Source: an uncultured Alphaproteobacteria bacterium (GTDB lineage: Bacteria > Pseudomonadota > Alphaproteobacteria > RF32 > CAG-239). Taken from it: DNA of 5,414 bases. Of this stretch, positions 1-4,851 are shown piece after piece. The notes beneath the pieces were generated by a model, which had not been told where the DNA came from, searched no databases, and was given only the letters and a program-made list of their open reading frames with translations. Where the stretch lies: the NCBI GenBank assembly GCA_944392285.1, contig CALXWF010000110.1, positions 1 through 5,414 on the forward strand, given 5' to 3'. Within the stretch, counting starts at the first letter, position 1. The number at the start of each line of letters is the position of its first letter. Both the position numbers and the translations under genes were made by a program.

Positions 1-727
1 CCGCCGTTGGATAATCTTTGCTTTCAATCGGCAAAACTTTGCAGTCAATATTTGAAAGTGCCATAATCTCCACGGCAAAATCATACCAAGAGGCAACACC
101 TTCGTTAGAATAATGATAAGTTTCGACTTTGTCTTGAGGTAAACGGGGTAATATTTCAACAATCGCCTGAGCCAAATCAGTAGCATAAGTCGGCGTACCT
201 ATCTGGTCAAATACGACTTTAAGCTCGGAACGCTCACGTCCCAAGCGTTGCATGGTTTTAACAAAATTGTTGCCAAAAGAGGAATAAAGCCAGGCAGTAC
301 GTAGAATAACGCCGCTTTTGGCAAACCGACGCATGGCTTCTTCTCCTTCCCATTTTGTCTGTCCGTAAACAGAGGCAGGTGAGGGAACATCATCCTCATT
401 ATAAGGGTGACAATTCAAACCATCAAAGACATAATCGGTTGAAATATGCACTAAAGAAGCATTACAGGCAGCAGTAGCTTTAGCTAAATTTGCGACACCG
501 TCAACGTTAATCTTACGTACGACATCTCTTTCAGATTCAGCCTTATCAACAGCGGTATAGGCCGCACAGTTGATAACGGCTTCGGGCTTTAGCACAGAGA
601 TAACACGCATGACAGCATCGGCATCGGTAATATCCAATTCATCACGATCAACATAGTGAGCTTTATCTTGAAGAAGCAGACGCAGCTCATTACCGAGTTG
701 CCCGTTTGCACCGATAACCAAATACAT
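1..727 (-). CDS. rfbD: dTDP-4-dehydrorhamnose reductase (RfbD/RmlD), 3' end outside window
   Basis: Last enzyme of dTDP-L-rhamnose synthesis: NAD(P)H-dependent reduction of the C4 keto group of dTDP-6-deoxy-L-lyxo-4-hexulose in the cytoplasm. I translated 242 residues from the minus strand. The N-terminus has the Rossmann dinucleotide motif GANGQLG (residues 6-12). The short-chain dehydrogenase active site is visible as STDYVFDG (96-103) and YGQTK (121-125), giving Thr97, Tyr121 and Lys125 as the Ser/Thr-Tyr-Lys triad. The family blocks RTAWLYS (143-149) and DQIGTPT (174-180) follow. RmlD is usually about 290-300 aa, so about 50 C-terminal residues lie beyond the left edge; the last visible residues are YPTA, where the family usually has a proline-rich substrate-binding segment. 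The ATG at 727-725 overlaps the rfbC stop by one base (TAATG) and is preceded by AAAGGA inside rfbC, so translation is probably coupled. No frame disruption is seen. Confidence 0.95.
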   Translation of the reverse strand, partial: MYLVIGANGQLGNELRLLLQDKAHYVDRDELDITDADAVMRVISVLKPEAVINCAAYTAVDKAESERDVVRKINVDGVANLAKATAACNASLVHISTDYVFDGLNCHPYNEDDVPSPASVYGQTKWEGEEAMRRFAKSGVILRTAWLYSSFGNNFVKTMQRLGRERSELKVVFDQIGTPTYATDLAQAIVEILPRLPQDKVETYHYSNEGVASWYDFAVEIMALSNIDCKVLPIESKDYPTA

Positions 728-1272
728 TAGAACAATCCTTTAACAAATTCATCCAAAAGCGGGGCTTGAGTGTCTTTTTCAGACAAAATTGCCTTGTCGG
801 CCGGAATGCGCCAATCAATATCCAACGCATTATAACGCAAGCCATATTCGGCAGCTTTGTTATAAACATTATCGCATTTATAAGCAAAAACAGCCTCTGG
901 GGATAATACGGCAAAACCGTGCGAAAAACCTCTGGGAATCAGAAGCTGACGATTGTTTTCGGCGCTGAGCTCAACGGCAACATGTTTGCCAAAGGTCGGG
1001 GAGCCTTTGCGAAAGTCAACGGCCACATCTAAAACCGTACCGCTTAAAACTCTGACCAATTTTGCCTGTGAGGCATCACCTTTTTGCATATGCAACCCGC
1101 GAATGGTGCCATATGATGATTTTGATTGATTATCTTGAATAAAGTTATAATGAAGTCCGGCTTTTTCAAAAGCATCTTGATTATAACTTTCAAAGAAATA
1201 ACCGCGATTATCATAAAAAACTTTGGGTTCTATAATGTAAACCCCGTCGATTTCTGTTTTAATAAAATTCAT
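727..1272 (-). CDS. rfbC: dTDP-4-dehydrorhamnose 3,5-epimerase (RfbC/RmlC)
   Basis: Cupin-fold enzyme that epimerises C3 and C5 of dTDP-4-keto-6-deoxyglucose in the cytoplasm, the step that commits the branch-point sugar to L-rhamnose. The 181-aa length is normal for RmlC. Family landmarks in order: FFESYN (26-31), FIQDNQS (44-50), the active-site block RGLHMQ (58-63) with catalytic base His61, Lys71 and Arg74 in AKLVRV, LIPRGFSHGFAVLS (111-124) with His118, Tyr131 (the usual general acid), and DIDWRIP (151-157). Asp167 near the C-terminus could be the His-activating aspartate. The start is the ATG at 1272-1270, which has GAGG eight bases upstream inside the end of rfbA. It lies 3 nt after the rfbA stop and overlaps the rfbD start by 1 nt, so the three genes look co-transcribed and coupled. 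Codon use matches rfbA and rfbD, and no key residue is missing. Confidence 0.96.
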   Translation of the reverse strand: MNFIKTEIDGVYIIEPKVFYDNRGYFFESYNQDAFEKAGLHYNFIQDNQSKSSYGTIRGLHMQKGDASQAKLVRVLSGTVLDVAVDFRKGSPTFGKHVAVELSAENNRQLLIPRGFSHGFAVLSPEAVFAYKCDNVYNKAAEYGLRYNALDIDWRIPADKAILSEKDTQAPLLDEFVKGLF

Positions 1273-1275
1273 TCT

Positions 1276-2145
1276 TTAGTCCTCAATGGCTCTGAGCAGA
1301 TAATTTTTATAATCAACGCCGTCTTTAATGGCATTAATCAGGTTCATCATCTGAGTTCTATCAATAAAGCCGCGTTTATAAGCAATTTCTTCAATACAAG
1401 CGATTTTAAGGTCTTGGCGGCGTTCAATCATCTCAATAAAATTAGCCGCATCAAGCAAAGATTGAGGCGTACCGGCATCCAGCCAAGCATTGCCGCGTTT
1501 AAGCGTAACGACTTCCAGTCTGCCTTCTTTAAGATAAAGATTATTCAAATCCGTAATCTCAAGCTCACCACGCTTGGAAGGTTTCAACCCGCGAGCTTTT
1601 TCAACAACATCAGGCGGATAAAAATACAAACCGACCACGGCATAATTAGACTTAGGTTCTTTGGGTTTTTCCTCAATGGAAAGCACTTTACCGTCTTTAT
1701 CGAACTCAACCACGCCAAAACGTTGCGGATCTGCGACATGAAAACCAAACACCGTGGCATTGCCGTCATCTTTAATGGCTTCATTAATTTTTTTGATTTG
1801 GTCTCCCATGTAGAAGATATTGTCACCCAAAATCAGGCAAACTTCATCATTACCGATAAAATCAGCGCCCAAAATAAACGCTTCGGCAATTCCTTTGGGC
1901 TCTTGCTGAACTTTATAAGAAAGCTTAAGGCCGTATTTTGAACCGTCACCGAAGAATTTCTCAATATTTGGTGTATCTTGAGGAGTAGAAATGATTAAAA
2001 TTTCTCTGATACCGAACAGCATTAAGGTTGATAACGGATAATTAATCATCGGTTTGTCATAAACCGGAAGCAATTGTTTGCTGATGATGTTTGTAAGGGG
2101 GTAAAGACGTGTACCGGAACCGCCGGCAAGAATAATACCTTTCAT
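1276..2145 (-). CDS. rfbA: Glucose-1-phosphate thymidylyltransferase (RfbA/RmlA)
   Basis: Makes dTDP-glucose from dTTP and glucose-1-phosphate, the entry step for all dTDP-6-deoxyhexoses and so for both branches encoded here. Full length at 289 aa (family about 286-293). Landmarks: LAGGSGTRLYP nucleotide loop (6-16), SKQLLPVYDKPMINYPLS (22-39), QQEPKGIAEA (80-89), LGDNIF (106-111) with metal ligand Asp108, RFGVVEFD (142-149), IEEKPKEPKS (157-166), GLYFYPP (172-178), RGELEITDLNNLYL (192-205) and WLDAGTP (221-227) with the second metal aspartate, Asp223. The ATG at 2145-2143 is chosen because the protein begins MKGIILAGG as in the family, with a GAGAG-type ribosome binding site about 8 bases upstream. 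It is the first gene of the leftward operon. RmlA enzymes are commonly feedback-inhibited by dTDP-rhamnose, which could limit supply to the amino-sugar branch too (inference). Confidence 0.97.
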   Translation of the reverse strand: MKGIILAGGSGTRLYPLTNIISKQLLPVYDKPMINYPLSTLMLFGIREILIISTPQDTPNIEKFFGDGSKYGLKLSYKVQQEPKGIAEAFILGADFIGNDEVCLILGDNIFYMGDQIKKINEAIKDDGNATVFGFHVADPQRFGVVEFDKDGKVLSIEEKPKEPKSNYAVVGLYFYPPDVVEKARGLKPSKRGELEITDLNNLYLKEGRLEVVTLKRGNAWLDAGTPQSLLDAANFIEMIERRQDLKIACIEEIAYKRGFIDRTQMMNLINAIKDGVDYKNYLLRAIED

Positions 2146-2171
2146 GATTTTTCTCTCTTGGTTATTACAAC

Positions 2172-2266
2172 ATTATGGCAACAATAATAATATTATGCTT
2201 TTAGATTTGCAACCATAATTGCGCAATATTTTCCAGTTATAAACATTTTTTGTCTTTTTTTGACAA
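2172..2266 (-). promoter_or_regulatory. Candidate promoter(s) for the leftward rfbACD operon
   Basis: Two weak candidates read leftward. The first is TTGTCA (2266-2261) with TATAAC (2241-2236), a good -10 but a long 19-bp spacer. The second is an extended -10 of the form TGC-CATAAT (2180-2172), about 27 bp before the rfbA start and with no clear -35. Neither is convincing alone. The location is supported mainly by the divergent gene layout and the very AT-rich sequence. Confidence 0.35.
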
Positions 2267-2270
2267 AAAA
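2246..2270. repeat. Perfect 9-bp inverted repeat in the divergent promoter region
   Basis: TTTTTTGTC (2246-2254) is the exact reverse complement of GACAAAAAA (2262-2270), with seven T between the arms. It lies between the two divergent genes and overlaps the candidate -35 (TTGTCA) of the leftward operon. It ends 12 bp before the perfect TTGACA of the rightward promoter. The position suits a regulator-binding site. The arms are mostly A/T homopolymer, so chance or simple DNA curvature is a real alternative. Confidence 0.4.
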
Positions 2271-2282
2271 TAATTTTTATTC

Positions 2283-2310
2283 TTGACATAATCAATTATT
2301 GCGTTATTAC
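2283..2310 (+). promoter_or_regulatory. Sigma-70-type promoter for the rightward amino-sugar operon
   Basis: A consensus -35 hexamer TTGACA (2283-2288) is followed after 16 bp by TATTAC (2305-2310), a 4-of-6 match to the -10 consensus. Transcription would start near 2317 and give a leader of about 24 nt before the ATG at 2341, just long enough to carry the ribosome binding site at 2332. A second TTGACA at 2260-2265 has no good -10 partner. Confidence 0.6.
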
Positions 2311-2331
2311 AAAAAGAAAATCACAAAGCAT

Positions 2332-2337
2332 AGGTGG
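2332..2337 (+). promoter_or_regulatory. Ribosome binding site that fixes the first ketoisomerase start
   Basis: AGGTGG ends 3 bases before the ATG at 2341; its AGG core is 6 bases from the start. This favours the 2341 ATG over an upstream in-frame TTG at 2299, which would add 14 residues, overlap the -10 region of the promoter, and break the match to the tandem paralogue (both begin MDY). Confidence 0.6.
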
Positions 2338-2340
2338 ATT

Positions 2341-2754
2341 ATGGACTACAAACTGCTAACCTTTCATCGTTTCGGTGATGAACGCGGCTCTTTGGTTGCA
2401 TTAGAGGGCGAACACAACATTCCTTTTGATGTCAAAAGGGTGTTTTATATCTTTGGCACCAAGGACCGTTCTGTCGTAAGAGGTTGTCATGCCAATTTAT
2501 ATTCATCTTTTGCCATGGTAATGCTTAAGGGCAGCTGCAACGTTTTGATTGATGACGGTGAGCACAAAGAAGACGTCAGGCTGGAAAATCCGACCCAGGG
2601 GTTATATATAGGCAAAATGCTCTGGAAAGAAATGTACAATTTTTCAGATAATTCGGTTATGGCCGTTCTTTCTGACCAACATTACAATAAAGATGAATAT
2701 ATTCGTGATTATAACGAATATCTTAAAATCATAAAAACCGCCGCAGCGGCATAG
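2341..2754 (+). CDS. WxcM/FdtA-family cupin sugar 3,4-ketoisomerase, His-Ala-Asn variant
   Basis: A 137-aa single-domain cupin of the WxcM/FdtA family, whose characterised members convert dTDP-4-keto-6-deoxyglucose to a dTDP-3-keto-6-deoxyhexose. Family signatures: FGDERGSLVALEG (11-23), IPFDVKRVFYIFGT (27-40), RGCHAN (47-52), KGSCNVLIDDG (63-73), GLYIGKMLWKEMYNFS (87-102) and EYIRDYNEYL (119-128). It is about half identical to the next gene by hand alignment. The odd feature is RGCHAN: FdtA and the downstream copy have RG-x-HAH, so the second active-site histidine is Asn52 here, and the following helix (LYSSFAMVML) also differs. The gene is otherwise intact, full length, and well initiated (AGGTGG). 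It may be an isomerase with altered specificity, a partner subunit, or a non-catalytic paralogue. I also recall HAN-type members in other clusters, so this is probably a subfamily rather than decay. It ends in four Ala codons, whose GC-rich 4-bp hairpin (2740-2750) precedes the next ribosome binding site. Confidence 0.85.
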   Translation: MDYKLLTFHRFGDERGSLVALEGEHNIPFDVKRVFYIFGTKDRSVVRGCHANLYSSFAMVMLKGSCNVLIDDGEHKEDVRLENPTQGLYIGKMLWKEMYNFSDNSVMAVLSDQHYNKDEYIRDYNEYLKIIKTAAAA

Positions 2755-2765
2755 GGAGGCAAGCA

Positions 2766-3230
2766 ATGGACTATTCTCTTATTGATTTTAAGATAATGGG
2801 AGACGAAAGAGGTTACCTCGTTGCGCTTGAAGGCGAAGAGAGTGTTCCCTTTAAGATAAGAAGAGTATATTACATTTATGATACTGACCGCTATGCCGTA
2901 AGAGGCCGTCACGCACATCATAATCTTGAACAAGCCATTATTTGTGTTTCCGGTTCATGTGATTTTATTTTAGATGACGGCAAAGAACGTGTTACAATTC
3001 CTTTAAACAATCCGGCACAGGCTCTTTATATTAAAAATAATATCTGGCGTGAGTTCACCAATTTTTCTGATGACTGCGTGGTTATGGTTTTGGCCAACCA
3101 ATATTACACGCCGGATGATTATATTCGCGATTATAATAAATTTTTAGAGGTTGTAAACTCACCGAAAATCAGTGATTTTACACAGAAACAAAGCCTTACC
3201 TTATCCACTGTACAAAAAATAGACAATTGA
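2766..3230 (+). CDS. fdtA: dTDP-6-deoxy-3,4-keto-hexulose isomerase (FdtA-type cupin)
   Basis: Predicted 3,4-ketoisomerase that moves the keto group of dTDP-4-keto-6-deoxyglucose from C4 to C3, making the substrate for the FdtB-type aminotransferase encoded downstream. At 154 aa it carries the family blocks GDERGYLVALEG (12-23), VPFKIRRVYYIYDT (27-40), the active-site RGRHAHHNLEQA (46-57) with His49 and His51, SGSCDFILDDGK (62-73), ALYIKNNIWREFTNFS (86-101) and DDYIRDYNKFL (117-127). The Arg15-Gly16 pair matches what I recall for FdtA (galacto product), whereas QdtA has Tyr-Arg there, so a Fuc3N-type product is inferred. A very strong GGGAGG lies six bases before the ATG, and the gap after the first copy is only 11 nt. 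The last ~23 residues (SPKISDF to the end, rich in Ser, Thr, Gln and Lys) exceed the usual length of about 135-140 aa and look unstructured. Confidence 0.9.
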   Translation: MDYSLIDFKIMGDERGYLVALEGEESVPFKIRRVYYIYDTDRYAVRGRHAHHNLEQAIICVSGSCDFILDDGKERVTIPLNNPAQALYIKNNIWREFTNFSDDCVVMVLANQYYTPDDYIRDYNKFLEVVNSPKISDFTQKQSLTLSTVQKIDN

Positions 3231-3253
3231 CTGTCCACAAATAGATGATAAAA

Positions 3254-3280
3254 TCCGCCCAAAATTCTGATTTGGCGGAG
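3254..3280 (+). promoter_or_regulatory. Hairpin enclosing the ribosome binding site of the glycosyltransferase gene
   Basis: TCCGCC (3254-3259) pairs with GGCGGA (3274-3279). Inside it, AAA (3261-3263) pairs with TTT (3271-3273) across a one-base bulge, leaving a 7-nt loop. The right arm contains most of the GGAG ribosome binding site (3277-3280), 10 bases before the ATG at 3291. No T-run follows, so it is not a Rho-independent terminator. If it folds in mRNA it would hide the Shine-Dalgarno and lower or gate translation of the glycosyltransferase. Confidence 0.45.
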
Positions 3281-3290
3281 ATATCATATT

Positions 3291-4253
3291 ATGGGTTTGT
3301 TGCGTCTTTTCAAAAACTTAGCTTTTCTTTCTCGTTGTGATTTAAAACAGATAAAACAAGATTGCCGTAAAATCTTTGATTATGCCGAGCTTGATAACAT
3401 CAAATTTGAAGTGGCAGCAGCACTGCAAAACGGCGAGTTGAAATTACCCAAAATTAAAAATCGTTTTGAAACTTTAGATGAGCTTGTTGGTTCACAAAAA
3501 TCTCTCACCCGTTTAGGTGATGGTGAGTTTATGTTAATGAACGGCGAGTCGATACCTTTTCAAACCTATTGTCCGAGGATAGGGGATAAATTAAGAGAAA
3601 TAGTTCAAACCAAAGATAAGAATATTATGGTAGGTTTGGCCGACTTTTTCGGGAGCCTTGATGTCTACACACCTGAAAATAAACATTATTGGCGCACATA
3701 TCTTCCGCAAAGCAGAAGCCGAATTTACAAATATATAGATTTTGAAAAGCAATATTATGACGCTTGCGTTACGCGTCCGTATATCAACTACCAAGACAAA
3801 GAACCGACGGCAGCTTATTATCAAAAATTCAAAACCTTATGGGAAAATAAGGACATCATCATTATAGAAGGGGCTCAAACGCGTAGCGGCATCGGCAATG
3901 ACTTATATGATAATTGCAAATCCGTGAAGCGTATCTTAGCTCCGGCCTTAAATGCTTTTGACCGCTATGATGACATTTTGCAGGCAGCGCTTTCCGAACC
4001 TAAAGATAGTCTTTTCTTAATATCTTTGGGACCGACAGCTTCGGTTCTTGCTTATGATTTAGCCCAAACTGGGCGTCGAGCCATAGATACCGGACATTTA
4101 GATGTTGAATATATGTGGTTCTTGACTGGCGCGCAAAAGCGTTGTAAACTCGCAGGAAAATTCGTCTTGGAAGTCAAAGGCGGCCAAAATATCGAAGCTA
4201 TAAATGATGCGGGTTATCAGTCGCAGATTATAGCAAACTTTACAGAGGAATAA
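3291..4253 (+). CDS. GT-D fold (DUF1792) family glycosyltransferase
   Basis: A 320-aa cytoplasmic glycosyltransferase of the GT-D/DUF1792 family, metal-dependent enzymes first characterised in streptococcal adhesin glycosylation. The first ~55 residues are a charged lead-in without a signal peptide. The domain then begins with ETLDELVGSQKSLTRLGDGEF (60-80), whose Asp77-Gly-Glu79 is the DxE metal/nucleotide-sugar motif. Further family blocks: VGLADFFG (114-121), TRPYINYQDK (161-170), IIIIEGAQTRSGIGNDLYD (189-207), RILAPALNAFDRYDDIL (214-230), and SLGPTASVLAYDLAQTGRRA (245-264) running into IDTGHLDVEYMWFL (265-278). It probably adds a sugar to a lipid-linked or protein-linked glycan. Donor and acceptor cannot be read from sequence; its place between amino-sugar genes suggests the dTDP-3-amino sugar or a neighbour of it. 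It is separated from fdtA by 60 nt holding an RBS hairpin, and its TAA directly abuts the next ATG. Confidence 0.88.
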   Translation: MGLLRLFKNLAFLSRCDLKQIKQDCRKIFDYAELDNIKFEVAAALQNGELKLPKIKNRFETLDELVGSQKSLTRLGDGEFMLMNGESIPFQTYCPRIGDKLREIVQTKDKNIMVGLADFFGSLDVYTPENKHYWRTYLPQSRSRIYKYIDFEKQYYDACVTRPYINYQDKEPTAAYYQKFKTLWENKDIIIIEGAQTRSGIGNDLYDNCKSVKRILAPALNAFDRYDDILQAALSEPKDSLFLISLGPTASVLAYDLAQTGRRAIDTGHLDVEYMWFLTGAQKRCKLAGKFVLEVKGGQNIEAINDAGYQSQIIANFTEE

Positions 4254-4832
4254 ATGAAGCTGTTCAAATGGTTGCACAAAAAATATCATAAATATAAGAT
4301 AGGTTTCTATCTGAGAAACTTATCAAACAACCATAATAAAAACGGAAAATTTCATATCGAGCAACCATGTTTATTGCTAGGAAAAGGGACAATAGATATA
4401 GCGCCAAGCGTCAGAATAGGTTTTTATCCGTCGCCTGACTTTTATATGAATTACAGCCACATAGAGGCCAGAAGTCCAGATTCATCAATTAAAATTGCAG
4501 AAAATACCTTTATAAACAACCATCTGACATTGATAGCCGATGGTGCTTCCATCAATATCGGTTCTGACTGCCTTTTTGGCACAAATGTTGAAGTTTTAAC
4601 GTCGGATTTTCACAACCTTTCCCCCGAGAACAGACACCAAAATACAGGGATTAAGACGGCCGACGTCAATATTGGAGATAATGTCTTTATAGGCAACAAT
4701 GTAAGCATTTTAAAAGGCGTAAGAATAGGCGCTAATTCAGTAATCGGTAGCGGCTCCGTCGTAACCAAAACGATTCCTGCTAATGTAATTGCAGCAGGAA
4801 ATCCGGCACAAATCATAAGAACAATAGCATAA
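4254..4832 (+). CDS. Left-handed beta-helix (hexapeptide-repeat) acyltransferase, WbbJ/maltose O-acetyltransferase-like
   Basis: A 192-aa acyltransferase, expected to be trimeric and to use acetyl-CoA on a sugar. The first ~33 residues are rich in Lys, His and aromatic residues and could contact the membrane. Irregular beta-helix coils run from about 40 to 115, including IAENTFINNHLTLIADGASI (81-100). The loop SDFHNL (117-122) supplies the probable catalytic His120. Classical [LIV]-G-x-x-x-x repeats follow from VNIGDNVFIGNNVSILKG (138-155) to AAGNPAQIIR (180-189), the usual family ending. It could N-acetylate the 3-amino sugar made by this operon, but it lacks the FdtC/QdtC/WxcM-type motifs I would expect for that, so O-acetylation of a glycan residue is equally likely. 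The start abuts the previous stop (TAAATG), with GAGG 5 bases upstream. All six Arg codons are AGA and about half of the Ile codons are ATA, unlike the rfb genes. Confidence 0.88.
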   Translation: MKLFKWLHKKYHKYKIGFYLRNLSNNHNKNGKFHIEQPCLLLGKGTIDIAPSVRIGFYPSPDFYMNYSHIEARSPDSSIKIAENTFINNHLTLIADGASINIGSDCLFGTNVEVLTSDFHNLSPENRHQNTGIKTADVNIGDNVFIGNNVSILKGVRIGANSVIGSGSVVTKTIPANVIAAGNPAQIIRTIA

Positions 4833-4851
4833 TTCATAAGGACGATAAACA

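Noticed and set aside
690..914. Small minus-strand frame spanning the rfbC/rfbD junction
   Set aside because: Out-of-frame overlap with two clear genes; the sequence has no family features.
1126..1941. 271-codon plus-strand open frame opposite rfbA and rfbC
   Set aside because: Its translation is low-complexity (Phe, Ile and Asn rich) with no recognisable domain, and it lies wholly antisense to two strongly supported genes. It is a shadow frame.
2299..2340. Upstream TTG start adding 14 residues to the first isomerase
   Set aside because: It overlaps the putative -10 element, has no ribosome binding site, and breaks the shared MDY start of the two paralogues. The ATG at 2341 has AGGTGG in place.
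2341..2754. First isomerase copy as a pseudogene
   Set aside because: Full length, uninterrupted, well initiated and conserved outside the HAN change. A substitution in one motif is not decay.
3227..3260. Internal promoter starting at TTGACT (3227-3232) before the glycosyltransferase
   Set aside because: No hexamer at 16-18 bp spacing resembles a -10 element; the best AT-rich candidates are at wrong distances or match poorly.
3254..3279. Hairpin as a Rho-independent terminator after the isomerases
   Set aside because: No T-run follows the stem, and its right arm runs straight into the ribosome binding site and ATG of the next gene.
3274..3281. GGCGGAGA as an ops/JUMPstart element (GGCGGTAG) for RfaH antitermination
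   Set aside because: It lacks the T of the core, the rest of the element does not match, and it lies inside the operon as a ribosome binding site rather than in the leader.
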